From the NCBI GenBank assembly GCA_963678705.1, contig OY783208.1:12893782-12957781 (forward strand): a stretch of 64,000 bases of DNA, written 5' to 3'. Positions within the stretch are counted from its first letter, which is position 1; every line of letters starts with the position of its first letter. The notes beneath the pieces are model-generated. The model did no database searches, was not told the origin of the DNA, and saw nothing but the letters and a program-made list of their open reading frames with translations. Shown here piece by piece: positions 48,049-62,134 of the stretch. The translations under genes and the position numbers were made by a program. This DNA is from Panorpa germanica. Taxonomy: Eukaryota > Arthropoda > Insecta > Mecoptera > Panorpidae.

Positions 48049-50940
48049 GCAGTTAATTGCTTACAACATATTTTTACGAACGACTAAGGAATATGAAAAA
48101 CTTAATTAAACCAGTGTACGAACCTTACTTTAAGCTTCTCGTCAACTTTGTTGATGTAAAATGATCTTTCTTCACTGATTAAAATTTGAAAAATCTATTT
48201 TAAAGGAATTAACTTCTTCTGTAGTTAAACACTAAATAAAATGTTTATGAATATTTTTGACATTATATTTTGGAGTCTAAAGTGACACTATATTTGTATA
48301 ACTGCTAACAGCAAGTTAGACAACACTAAAACATGAAACAGCAAAGCATAGAACAGCAAGGCAGGCAACATTAAAGCATGGAACATCAAAACAGGCAACA
48401 CCAAAACTGGCAAGAGTAAAGTATTATTTGTCTTATCGCGTTCTTTGTCGATTGTCAGATTCCAATGCTTTGATGTTTTTGATTACCGCTATTATAGCGA
48501 ATATGTTCGTATTCGTGTACGGATACATTAAATGATTCGTATTCATATCACGCATATAGGAACGTAGCGTTAGGCTGTCGTCTAGCGCACTTATTACTAT
48601 TTCACTGTTTGGACTAAAAAGACTGTTTGGTCATGCACAGCAAGGCGTAGAATTTTCTATTTTGATATATTTTTTAATAATTCAGAATTTGAATATATAA
48701 AATCAGAATGTTTTGAATATTTAGCAAATCGTAAACGATAATTGAAATAAATGAAAAGAAGTTCGTTGCTTTGCTGACAACAACATATCTTCACGAATAA
48801 AAAAGTGTTTGCATCAGTACGAGTAAACATGTAAAGTTTAATATGATAAAACCAATCCGCGAGTCAAGCCGAGCAATAGACATTTACTTTTAAAGACCTT
48901 ATTTACCAAACAGTGCTTTGGTTCAGCGAAAATAAAAGTTTCAACAAAATATCAAATACTTTTTTGTTTATATGGACCTCTGTACTAAACAATAAATGGA
49001 ATCATTCTTTGATCTACAACTGATCTTGATATATTATTCATAAAGTTGTATTATACTCGTATACCCAAAACAGGACGCTGGGATAGTCCTGGCATAGTGG
49101 TCCTTCGCCTGTTTCAAGCAACTTACTAGAAAAATATTTTGAATGAATTATTACTTAAGTAGATTGTAGCTTTTAGCATATTAAAAGAATTCGATCTCTT
49201 AGGAGATAATACTTAGCTCAGAAGACACGAATAAAGATCCTAACGATCGCTGAAGTATTGGTGGATGTGTCATAGGTACGAAGGAGAAACTTTTAAATTT
49301 TGGTTGCCTTGTATTTTCACATAACTGTAAGTCGAAGTATGCGTGCCAAACATTTACTATATTTTGTGAATGCATAGGAGTAATAGACGAGAATTTCTTG
49401 GGTTCGGCTGTTATCAAGTTAAAATGGTTGAAGTTCTACTTCTGTACAGCTCAGTTTCTGTAACGTATAATCCGTAGTTAATTATTTATAAAAATGTGCC
49501 AAGTTCTAAGTATAATCGAACGGTTTGTACCATAGTGGATCACAACATCTGAATGGCATTTTGTTTATTAGTTTTAATCACACTATATTTCACTGGACTT
49601 CTGAATTTCATTGGAATTCTTTAAGCAACACTTTATAGTACCAGAAATAAAGGAAGTGTTGGCGCAACAGAAAGACAGAACTAGTGTTTTGAATTTGACG
49701 TTCTCCAACGAATTTCCTACATTTTCGTTAGAGGTTTGTACTGATGCCTTTACATTTGTAATATATTTTATTTATCCATAATCTAATCCAAACAAACTAT
49801 ATGTATTGCAATTGAATTCACAATGATTTGACATCAACGAAAATATGGTAATAGCAATTATATCAGGTATAGCACAGTTTCCTTTTTAGAAATGATTTAA
49901 AACAGTCAATTTCCATATATATCATAATTTTTAGCTCAGTTTTACCAAACAACAAAACTTTTAAGTGTGAAAAAATGGGGTGGCACAGTTTTCCTAAAAC
50001 TACTTGTACATAAAAACATCTTTTTTAAACTATTTAAAAAATAAAACTATCAAATGGGTATCTATTAAGGGTTATTAACAGGCAACGTTGCAAATGGCAA
50101 ATGTAGAGAAAAATTCAAATCGAAACGAGATTAAACTCCATGAAATAAATAAAGCATACATTTCTTTTGCCAACGTTGCCAAATTTATTACTACTTTTTT
50201 ACAGATATTTAATTTGAATTAATATAAATTTGACATTAAGTATAGTTAATTTTTAAATTATTAAACTATTGTATGCATGAAATAATCATCTTAACCGCTA
50301 ACAAACCATTTAATTTGGAAATGAAAAATTAATTGGCAAAGGTTCAGTCTGAAACACATACTGTCTCAAAATTATAGAGACCTAGGTTGCATAGTTTTTT
50401 TTATACATGATTGAAAATTGTCATTTTTCATACAAATCATAAGTTTTAGCTCAATTTCACCACATAATATAACTTTTAACTATAAAAAAAATGGTGACAC
50501 GACTTTTAAAAACTAGGTGTATATAAAAAAATCTTTTCTGAAACTATTGCAAAAAGAAAATTATCAAAAGGATACCTATATACGAAAATAATTTAAAGAA
50601 AACCATTAAAAAACAGTACGTGTGGTTTATGAGCCGGCAACGTTGCAAATGGCAAATCGAGCGGGAATTTCAAAATATGAAAAAATAGTGAAACGGGTTT
50701 CAAAAACTACTTGTATATAAAAAAAATCTTATCACAAAAGTGCCTATTTTCAAAAATAATTAAATAAAACCAATACTAAACACAAAAAAAATTTTGTCAT
50801 CTCTTTTTAAAGCATGGTAGGATTGGGAATATTTGTAAGAAGATTGTAAAATCGTAGAGACATATACCATAAATATGTTCTATATTAAAGAAAAATAGTA
50901 AATAGTAGTAAATAAATATTTTAAACATTTTACAAAATTT
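48049..50940. other. Left arm of monomer D, no gene recognised
   Basis: Collinear with B 14729-17628 with the same type-2 substitutions. Around 49970 it keeps the GGGGTGGCACAG motif that B has lost. Confidence 0.6.
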
Positions 50941-50956
50941 TATATATATATATATA
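50941..50956. repeat. Short (TA)n before the gypsy element
   Basis: Sixteen bases of TA directly abutting the TGTGAAACG start of the 5' LTR. TA also follows the 3' LTR, so the exact target-site duplication cannot be told. Confidence 0.9.
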
Positions 50957-51559
50957 TGTGAAACGTAAAAATACATCGAGCATGCAAAGTAGGCATAACT
51001 ATAATACCCGGTCTAGGAAGTCATAAAGAATGTGATTAATGACGGTATGTTTTAAATAGAAACCAAGTGAAAGCACTTAGAACTTAAAACCACTGACTGA
51101 ATATTTGAGGGTGTGTGTTTATTGAAATTAACCAGGCGTATTCTTAGAATTAAAATAACAAACCTTTTTAAAGTCAAGCTAAAAACTAATGTATAGGACT
51201 GAGTATATATTAACTAGAACTTAAGGTTGTTTGTGCATTCATTGTTCTGTATTTGTAAAGTAAACATCAACGTTTATATTGTAACCTTATTGTATTAGCA
51301 TTATTATTATCATTATTATTATCATCGTTATTATTTTATTCAATAAATGTATTAAACCAATTATGTGATTCTTTATCATCCTGACAAACTAACTAAGATA
51401 TTACATAGTTGAATATTAATTGAATTGACATTGCCCTAAATTAAACAAGAGTACCTCGATTCCACACCAGATTAGCGGATTGGTTATTGTTTTCCACATA
51501 AGAAGTTGGATAGTTCTCGTTTTCCACATCAGGATTGGGATTGAGCTCTCGTTTCCACA
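50957..51559 (+). repeat. 5' LTR of the gypsy element
   Basis: TG (TGTGAAACG) to CA (TTTCCACA). It contains AATAAATG-type poly-A signal candidates (near 51343). At its 3' end are at least three degenerate ~30-bp units each starting TTCCACA and containing AGAAGT or GATT plus GGAT. A fourth unit straddles the LTR/leader boundary. Confidence 0.93.
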
Positions 51560-51862
51560 TCAGAAGTGCGGATTAGCAGCTCATAGCGAATTGAACTAAG
51601 TGCGCGAAGTGAATAATACAAAGAAGTGCGGATTAGTAACTCATAGCGAATTGAACTAAGTGCGGATTAGTTATCTACGAGTTATCCACAAGTGAATAAT
51701 ACAGAGAAGAATAATACAAGATAGTTTTCTACAAACAGTGCTTTCAAGTGATAGTTCATTAGCGGAATAGTCGAGAATTTATAAGACGGACTTTATAATA
51801 GGACTAGCAAGTGAATTGTATCAGAAAAGTGTGTAAACTGTTTTACGAGGAGAAAATTGAAA
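51560..51862 (+). promoter_or_regulatory. Leader with putative primer-binding site and tandem repeats
   Basis: Immediately after the LTR comes TCAGAAGTGCGGATTAG. It resembles the complement of a tRNA-Leu acceptor region (TCAGAAGTGGGATT, from memory) apart from an extra C, but does not begin with TGG; this is a tentative primer-binding site. A ~60-bp unit (GAAGTGCGGATTAG, then CTCATAGCGAATTGAACTAA) occurs in tandem from about 51563 to 51680. The Gag-Pol ATG follows at 51863. Confidence 0.5.
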
Positions 51863-54800
51863 ATGGCATATAACGTAAACATGAACGATACTACTGTGGA
51901 AGATAGTTTGTTAGCTGGACGCTCAGGTAACTCAACATCTAATGAAGATAGTTGGTTGGGAGTACAAGCAGAGCTGACGAGGCTTAGAACAGAACTATTG
52001 CAGTTGAGTATCGGGAATAGTACAATACAGGAACAGAGAATGAATCATCATGGGTTTATGCCGACACAGAACCTGGAATGCATACCTGTGTTTAACCCAG
52101 CAACCACGGTATTGACGGCTACAGCTTGGGTGCGAAAATTGGAGGATATAGCAGATATTTATGGCTGGAGTGATAAAGTGAAGCTTCATCAAGGTGTCAA
52201 CAAGCTGCAGTGTGCCGCGAAAAACTGGTTTGATGCTAGTTTGAACGTAGTCAAGGATTGGACGACGTTCAAATACGAATTAATCAGGAATTTTCCAGTG
52301 GAGTACGATGAATCTGACGTACACATGGAACTAATGAAGAGACAACGAGAAAAAAACGAAGCAATAGAAGATTATGTATACTCGGTGAAAGCGATCGCCA
52401 GTAAGAGTAATAATATCAGTGAAAAGGCCGTGATAAAATACATAATAGCCGGACTAAACAACAAAGACTTGATAAGTGTGTTATCAATGTGTGACTTTAA
52501 AACAGTGCCTGATTTGTTGTTAAAAGTAAAACGGTATGATTCGACACTATTACAAGTGCAAGAAAGGAATAATTTTAGTGTACGTAAAGACAGACCAAAA
52601 AACTTAAACGCGATAAAATGTTTTAATTGTAATAAAACCGGACACAAGGCAAACGTGTGCCGAAAAAGCAACCAAGACAGTAGGACTAAAAGATTCGAAC
52701 CAAGTGAGAAAAACATTAAAAGTGAAAGTAAAATAAGGTGTTTCAAATGTCAAAAAGAGGGACATATTTCGAGATATTGTACCGCGAATAAAACGGGTGA
52801 TACTTTGTTAGTGAACACAAATAAAACATGCGATATGACAAAAGACATGAGTATAGACAGTATCAGTTTTAAATGTCTGATTGACACCGGAAGTGATCAG
52901 AATTTGATTAGAGCTGACGACTACTTTAAATTAAACAGCAGTGTGGTTGTGCGTGAAAACAATACTGTATTGACTGGAATCGGAGGATTTCAAATCAAAG
53001 TTTTGGGTGAATTTAGTGCTCAAGTAAAAGTAGACAATGAACAGTACTATACCAACTTTTTAATAGTTCCATCAAGTACAACTAGACATAGTGTCTTAAT
53101 CGGTAAACCTCTGCTAGACCAAGTAGAAACCACAATAAGTGTAGACGGTATTACCATGCGAAAAAAGTACGAGGATAGTGAACAGAATAAAATATTATGT
53201 GTAGTCGACGACGAAATCGTCATGGGTAATAATATTAGTCCAGATGTCAGGGCTAAAATTAAGGAACTTGTTGAAACCTATGAACCAAAAGTAACAAGGG
53301 TTACTGAAGTAGAAGCGAAAATATACATGACCGAAGAGGTTCCTGTTTATCAAAATCCGCGACGTATGGCTTACTGCGAACAGGAAGAAGTTGAGAAGCA
53401 TGTACAAACCTGGTTGAACGACGGTATTATCGAACAACGAGCTTTGGAGTATGCGAGTCCAGTCGTGCTAGTGAAAAAGAAAGATGGTAGCAGTCGACTT
53501 TGTATAGACTACCGCAAGTTAAACAAGAGGGTAGTAAAAGACCGTTATCCTTTGCCTGTGATACAGGAACAACTCGACAAGCTACGAGACGCCAAGCTTT
53601 TCACCACACTAGATTTAGAAAATGGATTTTTCCACGTTCCGATACATCAAGACAGTCAAAAGTACACTGCATTCGTCACGGGAAAATCACAATATGTCTT
53701 CAAGAGACTTCCGTTTGGATTTTGTAACAGTCCAGCGATTTTCCAAAGATTTATAAACACCGTGTTTAATAAATTAATAAGTGGAGGTATTTTGTTGGTT
53801 TATATGGACGATTTAATTCTACCGGCAAAAGACGAACTGGAAGCAGTAAATAATTTAACTTTAGTTTTTAAACAAGCAAGTGAGTTTGGTTTAAAATTAA
53901 AATGGAAAAAGTGTCAATTTTTGCAAGAAAGTGTAGAGTATTTAGGGCATATAATTACAAACAATATGATTATGCCATCGCCAACAAAAATAAAAAGTGT
54001 AATGAAGTATCCTGAACCGAAAACAGTGACGGACATACAAAGTTTTTTGGGGCTCACAGGTTATTTCAGAAAGTTTATAAAAGACTATAGTAACATCGCA
54101 AAACCACTAAGTGACTTATTACGTAAAGAGAATAATTTTGTGTTCAGTGATCAACAGCGTATATCGTTTAACATGTTGAAAGAAAAACTGTGTGAAAACC
54201 CGGTGTTATCGATATACAGACATGAAGCCGAAACAGAACTTCATTGTGACGCTAGCAAGTGGGGTTACGGCGGAATTTTGTTGCAAAAAGACTCTGACAA
54301 TAAATTACATCCAGTTTATTATATGAGTAGAAAAACCAATCAGCATGAACAGAATTATAGTAGTTACGAATTGGAAATTCTAGCAGTAATCGAATCATTA
54401 AAAAAGTTTAGGGTATACCTGTTAGGTTTAAAATTTAAAATAATTACGGACTGTGCCGCTTTTCAAATGACTATAAATAAACGTGATTTATCGACGAGAG
54501 TGGCAAGGTGGATATTGTTGTTAAGTGAGTATAATTACACAATCGAACACCGTCCAGGAAAGTTAATGACGCACGTCGATGCATTGAGTAGGAATGCCGT
54601 AATGACGGTAGACAGCAATCTACTAAACCGAATGATAGTAGCTCAGCAACAGGACGAGAAATTACAATTAGTTAAGACCCTGTTAGAAACGCAAAAGTAT
54701 GACAACTACGTTATGGTAAATGAATTGGTTTATTATGAAGATCCAGGTACAGACAGAAGACGAATCGTGATACCGAAGTCTCTGGAAGGTGAAATCATAA

Positions 54801-55759
54801 GAAAAGCTCATGATATTGGACATTATAAGCTAAAGAAAACAAAAGAATCAATTGATGCCGATTATTACATTCCAAACGTGGACAAGAAAATAACTAGGCA
54901 TATTGAAAACTGCATAACGTGCATAGTAGCAGACCGAAAAATGGGAAAGCAGGAAGGGTTGTTACATCCTATTGAAAAATATGAAGTACCATTCCAAACA
55001 TACCACGTAGACCATGTAGGACCTCTACAAGCTACAAGCAAGCAGTATAAACACATACTGGTAGTGGTGGACGCCTTTACGAAGTTTGTATGGCTCTATC
55101 CGGTCAAGTCATTGACCAGTACTGAAGTTATTACAAAGTTGAAAACCCAGTCTGAAGTATTTGGCGACCCGTATCGTATTGTAAGTGACCGAGGAACATC
55201 ATTTACTTCAGAAGAATTTGAAGATTACTGCAAGATTAGAAATATTGAACATGTCAAGATTACTACAGGCGTACCTCGAGGAAATGGACAGGTGGAACGC
55301 GTAATCGGGACTATTATACCAGTGTTGGCCAAGCTTTCTATAAATAAACCACTCGAATGGTATAAATACGTGGGACGAGTACAGCAAGCATTAAACAAAA
55401 CTTATCAGCGCAGCATAAATACTACACCTTTCAAGTTGTTAACAGGTGTGACAATGAAAACAGAAGATGAGATGCATATCTATCAGCTGTTAGAAGAAGT
55501 TAATCGAGAAATGCGAGAGGATGACTTGCAAGAGTTACGTGTTAACGCCAAGAAACAAATATTAAAAACACAGGAAGAGAATCGCAAGAATTTCAATAGA
55601 AATAGGAAACCAGCTAGGACATACAAAGTCGGGGACATTGTAGCTGTAAAAAGAACTCAGTTTGGTACTGGATTGAAATTGCATAATAAATATTTAGGAC
55701 CGTATCAAATTACAGGAGTTGACCCAAATGAACGGTATAGGGTAAAGACGTATCGGTGA
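51863..55759 (+). CDS. Gypsy Gag-Pol polyprotein (1298 codons), C-terminus altered
   Basis: The open frame extends a little upstream, but the first ATG is 51863 (MAYNVNMNDTT). Residues 1-240 are a capsid-like Gag domain. Knuckles are CFNCNKTGHKANVC (253) and CFKCQKEGHISRYC (293). The protease motif is IDTGSDQNLI (Asp 341). RT runs from about 470 to 700 with YMDD at 647. RNase H has DASKWGYGG (796). Integrase has a His-His-Cys-Cys zinc domain starting at His 983 and catalytic Asp 1050, Asp 1109 and Glu 1145 (35 residues apart). Gag and Pol are one frame with no shift or stop. The frame ends at TGA 55757, while a coding-like tail continues in another frame, so the last residues are abnormal. 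The enzymes copy and insert the element in the germline. Confidence 0.93.
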   Translation: MAYNVNMNDTTVEDSLLAGRSGNSTSNEDSWLGVQAELTRLRTELLQLSIGNSTIQEQRMNHHGFMPTQNLECIPVFNPATTVLTATAWVRKLEDIADIYGWSDKVKLHQGVNKLQCAAKNWFDASLNVVKDWTTFKYELIRNFPVEYDESDVHMELMKRQREKNEAIEDYVYSVKAIASKSNNISEKAVIKYIIAGLNNKDLISVLSMCDFKTVPDLLLKVKRYDSTLLQVQERNNFSVRKDRPKNLNAIKCFNCNKTGHKANVCRKSNQDSRTKRFEPSEKNIKSESKIRCFKCQKEGHISRYCTANKTGDTLLVNTNKTCDMTKDMSIDSISFKCLIDTGSDQNLIRADDYFKLNSSVVVRENNTVLTGIGGFQIKVLGEFSAQVKVDNEQYYTNFLIVPSSTTRHSVLIGKPLLDQVETTISVDGITMRKKYEDSEQNKILCVVDDEIVMGNNISPDVRAKIKELVETYEPKVTRVTEVEAKIYMTEEVPVYQNPRRMAYCEQEEVEKHVQTWLNDGIIEQRALEYASPVVLVKKKDGSSRLCIDYRKLNKRVVKDRYPLPVIQEQLDKLRDAKLFTTLDLENGFFHVPIHQDSQKYTAFVTGKSQYVFKRLPFGFCNSPAIFQRFINTVFNKLISGGILLVYMDDLILPAKDELEAVNNLTLVFKQASEFGLKLKWKKCQFLQESVEYLGHIITNNMIMPSPTKIKSVMKYPEPKTVTDIQSFLGLTGYFRKFIKDYSNIAKPLSDLLRKENNFVFSDQQRISFNMLKEKLCENPVLSIYRHEAETELHCDASKWGYGGILLQKDSDNKLHPVYYMSRKTNQHEQNYSSYELEILAVIESLKKFRVYLLGLKFKIITDCAAFQMTINKRDLSTRVARWILLLSEYNYTIEHRPGKLMTHVDALSRNAVMTVDSNLLNRMIVAQQQDEKLQLVKTLLETQKYDNYVMVNELVYYEDPGTDRRRIVIPKSLEGEIIRKAHDIGHYKLKKTKESIDADYYIPNVDKKITRHIENCITCIVADRKMGKQEGLLHPIEKYEVPFQTYHVDHVGPLQATSKQYKHILVVVDAFTKFVWLYPVKSLTSTEVITKLKTQSEVFGDPYRIVSDRGTSFTSEEFEDYCKIRNIEHVKITTGVPRGNGQVERVIGTIIPVLAKLSINKPLEWYKYVGRVQQALNKTYQRSINTTPFKLLTGVTMKTEDEMHIYQLLEEVNREMREDDLQELRVNAKKQILKTQEENRKNFNRNRKPARTYKVGDIVAVKRTQFGTGLKLHNKYLGPYQITGVDPNERYRVKTYR

Positions 55760-55994
55760 AGGGGAAGGTTCTTTTAATACACACTCAAGTGCAGACCACA
55801 TGAAGCCATGGGGTGTGTTCTCAGACGACAGCGATTCTGAAACTGTAGTGTCAGGTGCCGAACAGCAACCAGATGACCGCAATGACGTATCGTCTTTAGG
55901 GGCCAAAGAGACGTCGGACGGCCGTGTGAAACGTAAAAATACATCGAGCATGCAAAGTAGGCATAACTATAATACCCGGTCTAGGAAGTCATAA
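55749..55994 (+). pseudogene. Displaced C-terminal tail of the gypsy polyprotein, ending in the 3' LTR
   Basis: In the frame one step from the main ORF, sequence from about 55749 stays open through HMKPWGVFSDDSDSETV and into the LTR, ending NYNTRSRKS at TAA 55992-55994. An acidic Ser/Asp-rich stretch is followed by a basic end. It looks like the natural C-terminus, cut off by a one-base change near 55745-55757. Its last 22 codons lie inside the LTR, and the older solo LTRs retain related coding. A separate accessory ORF starting at ATG 55800 is the alternative. Confidence 0.65.
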
Positions 55995-56527
55995 AGAATG
56001 TGATTAATGACGGTATGTTTTAAATAGAAACCAAGTGAAAGCACTTAGAACTTAAAACCACTGACTGAATATTTGAGGGTGTGTGTTTATTGAAATTAAC
56101 CAGGCGTATTCTTAGAATTAAAATAACAAACCTTTTTAAAGTCAAGCTAAAAACTAATGTATAGGACTGAGTATATATTAACTAGAACTTAAGGTTGTTT
56201 GTGCATTCATTGTTCTGTATTTGTAAAGTAAACATCAACGTTTATATTGTAACCTTATTGTATTAGCATTATTATTATCATTATTATTATCATCGTTATT
56301 ATTTTATTCAATAAATGTATTAAACCAATTATGTGATTCTTTATCATCCTGACAAACTAACTAAGATATTACATAGTTGAATATTAATTGAATTGACATT
56401 GCCCTAAATTAAACAAGAGTACCTCGATTCCACACCAGATTAGCGGATTGGTTATTGTTTTCCACATAAGAAGTTGGATAGTTCTCGTTTTCCACATCAG
56501 GATTGGGATTGAGCTCTCGTTTCCACA
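55925..56527 (+). repeat. 3' LTR of the gypsy element
   Basis: Same 603 bases as the 5' LTR as far as I can see by eye. No clear polypurine tract lies just before it: the preceding bases (GACGTCGGACGGCCG) are mixed; AAGGGGAAGG at 55760-55769 is the nearest purine run. It is followed directly by TA. Confidence 0.93.
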
Positions 56528-56551
56528 TATATATATATATATATATATATA
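56528..56551. repeat. Short (TA)n between gypsy element and Helitron
   Basis: About 24 bases of TA. It runs into the Helitron start, whose TCTACTATA end seen in B is missing here. Confidence 0.85.
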
Positions 56552-59057
<2,506 letters not shown>

Positions 59058-59159
59058 TTCACTATAATTCATACAATTAAATGTAAATGTAAATGAATTG
59101 TTTATTATATTCATATAATACATTTTAGGATTTTATATTTTTAAATAATTCAACAAGCC

Positions 59160-60402
59160 TCAAACTTTTCCCTTTTCATCTTTTCCTAATCTTATACCAG
59201 CGTCTCCATCTTCACGAAATGTTTTCACTAAATCATTGTAACTTATGTTAGAGTATTTGTGACACCCCGACTTGTATGGTTTTTATCCGAAAATTTAATA
59301 ACAGGCGTACTACTTGCTGCCAGAACTGCAGCAATTGTTGAGCTATCGTCATCTCCAATTAAAATTCCTTACTCCATATTTAAATCTTTTAATATCGTAC
59401 TCTCTGAAATAATATGAGCAGCAGCAAATGGCATATAGCTTTTGCACTACCAATAAAATTAAGTTTACAGTCATGATTATCTCACAATTATTTTTCTCAA
59501 CAAAGGGATCATCATCAACCGAAATAGACATGGTTTCTTCATTGTTGTGCATGGCAGCTTTTATTGCAGACTCTGTCGGTCCTGTATTTAATTCAGGCAG
59601 AATGAAATTGGAAAGTGCACTTTGTGGTCTGTAACATATATTTTTAAATGAACAATTAAGCAGAATGAAAATATTCATAAGTCTAACATATTTAAATACT
59701 AATTTTCAATCGATTGCCAATTTTAAAGATGACATAATTTAATTTATAATGCTTACAACAGCTGTTGAATTTTTTCAGAATTTTGAATTGTCATTTTTCG
59801 TTCGACTTTGGCCCATTCACGACAACTATCCTTCGCCACCTCCTCAATAGTTGTTCCTATTTCATATTCATAATTTTTGAAAGTTTTTCTATCAAGTGAT
59901 GGCATATTTAATGATGTTAAAGTTTGTTTAGGTATGTTGATCCCATCCCAGCATGTAGCACACCTAGGAAAATAGTTCATATATATTACATACACAATAC
60001 ACATGTATAATTATTTTCTATTGTCTAATTTATTTACCAATGACAACTTTGGAATTGACGTCAAAGCGTTTTCTTTTTGTAGTGGAATCAGTCACTTCAT
60101 GCTGCTTGTCAGTTGGCACAAGATTATTTATATTACAAACAATGCACAAAATGTAAAAATTTGAACTCAAGCCTTACCGTTCTTCTGATGTAATATTTTC
60201 TAAATCCATTACATTTCATATGTTTAGCCAAATGATCTATTTCTATTATTCTCCTTCCCTGTACGATATTACATATGGGAGATATTGGGTTATCTATTAT
60301 TTATCTTTTTTATCCTGATTTATTCTGAACGACTCGTTAATTAAAATTCGTTTCAGTAACTCTTTTGTCTTTCCAATAATAACGTTTTATTTCTTCACTC
60401 AT
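59160..60402 (-). pseudogene. MULE transposase relic, monomer D
   Basis: Same layout as the others, from ATG at 60402. It has the broken exon 3 start of A and C, not the open one of its type-2 sister B, although nearby bases (TTTAATGATG, and a G to T change at ATATTTTC near 60193) are B-like. It is therefore a mosaic between types. Confidence 0.75.
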
Positions 60403-61521
60403 TTTTATTGCACTCTATTACACACTATTGTAAATAATATTTTAAATATTTGCACAGTATATAATATTTAATATATTTATAAATATTATATAAAATATAA
60501 CAATTTGGCTGTCAAAAATAACTGAAAAATTTACAGCGTTGCCAAATTCTTTATTAATTTTTCAAAATATTAAATTTGAATTTAAATGGCATTAATATAA
60601 ATTTGATATTAATTATAGGTAATTTTTCACTTATTAAACTATTATATGCATAAAAAAATCATTTTAGCAGGCAAAAAGCAGTTTATTAGGAAATTGAAAA
60701 ATTTATTTTCAAAGGTACAGTCCTAATACTTGCTCGTCCCTCACATTCTCCGAAATTCGTATTTCATATTACAGAGAGATAAACTTTTTGCATTAATGGT
60801 ACCTTCTGTACCTCCTTAAGGAGAAAGTTATTTAAATTTTTATTTTATGTTACAGGATATTCCGGAAGGCAGCTCGCATCCTCTTGTGAAACTGAGCATT
60901 GATTGGCTGATAACTTTGTTATTTACAAATCATTAATAATATAATAATTGATTATGTCAAATAGATCAAAATAGATTTTGGTGGCAATGAATGTGAAAGC
61001 TAAATAAATTAAATAAAAATAAAAAATAATTTTGACTTAATAAATTCCTAATGCTAATAATGTTTTTTTTCCTTAATTTAAATCATGTGTTAGTTCTTGT
61101 AGATTGTATATAATTGGAAATTACAATAGATCGGCGGTGACTAAAAGGTTAAGGAATTCGTGGATCAACATTTGTTCAATGTATTTCTTTTATTATGTTA
61201 TTAGTACGTTGATACATATTTGTTGTCAATGGTTAACACAGTTATTATGCAAATTTGTTATGTTATGATGATCTGTAAAAAAAACCGAAAATAATACAGG
61301 TAATTAGCAAAATATGTAAAATATTTTTTACATAAATGCAGCTACAGGTGAAGAAGAAATAATTAAGTAATAAATATTTTAGATAGTAATAGTTAATTTA
61401 AAATATATAACAAATAAACATAAAAAAATTAAGCTCAAATTGAAATAGTTTAAAATGTTCATTGAAATGCTCCACTTTGCATTGACGTAGCTTTATATTA
61501 ACCTTATAATAATTATATATA
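60403..61521. other. Right arm between MULE relic and solo LTR, monomer D
   Basis: Collinear with A 9243-10356, carrying type-2 variants (GCAATGAATGTGAAAGC). No gene seen. Confidence 0.5.
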
Positions 61522-62134
61522 TGGGATCGTAAAAATAAATCAAGCATACAAAGTTATTATAACTACAACACCCGAGCTAGAAAAGTCGTAAAATAATGTT
61601 ATTAATAAGGGTATATTGTGAACGGAACTGACTCAAAGGTTAAAGCAATTAAAATGTGTGAAACTTTAAACCACTGATTGAATACATAAAGGAACGTGCT
61701 TACCGAAATTAACTAAACGAATTCTTAAAAGTATTAAAAATGAACCGATTTAATCTAGCTAAAAACTAATGTAGGACTGAGTATATAATAACTAGAACTT
61801 AAGATGGTTTGTTCATTTATTGTTCTGTATTTGTAAAGTAAATACCAACGTTTATATCTAACCTTATTGTGCTATTATCATCGGTATTATTTTATTAAGT
61901 AAATGTATTAAACAAATTATGTGATTCTTTATCATCCTGACAAGAAACTAAGATATTACTTGAATATTATACATTATATACTTATATATTAATTGAATTG
62001 ACATTTGCCCTAAATTAAGTCAGAGTACCTTGATTCCACATCAGATTAGCGGAATAGGTATCGTTTTCCACATCTGAATTGGGATAGTACTCTTGTTTTC
62101 CACATCAGAAGTTAGATAGCTCTTGTTTACCACA
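61522..62134 (+). repeat. Solo LTR of the gypsy family, monomer D
   Basis: Orthologous to the solo LTRs of A-C, slightly longer because of a small TATA-rich insertion near 61965-61990. It shares its window with a full-length relative whose LTRs are clearly different, so at least two rounds of insertion occurred. Confidence 0.85.

Larger units (their letters stand above)
50957..56527 (+). mobile_element. Ty3/gypsy LTR retrotransposon, nearly intact
   Basis: 5.57 kb: two 603-bp LTRs, a ~300-bp leader, and one long Gag-Pol ORF in the order Gag, protease, RT, RNase H, integrase, which is the Ty3/gypsy order. The two LTRs look identical when read side by side, implying a recent insertion. There is no envelope ORF. 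It is inserted in the (TA)n tract of D just left of the Helitron. The only obvious defect is a frame change at the very end of the polyprotein. Confidence 0.93.
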
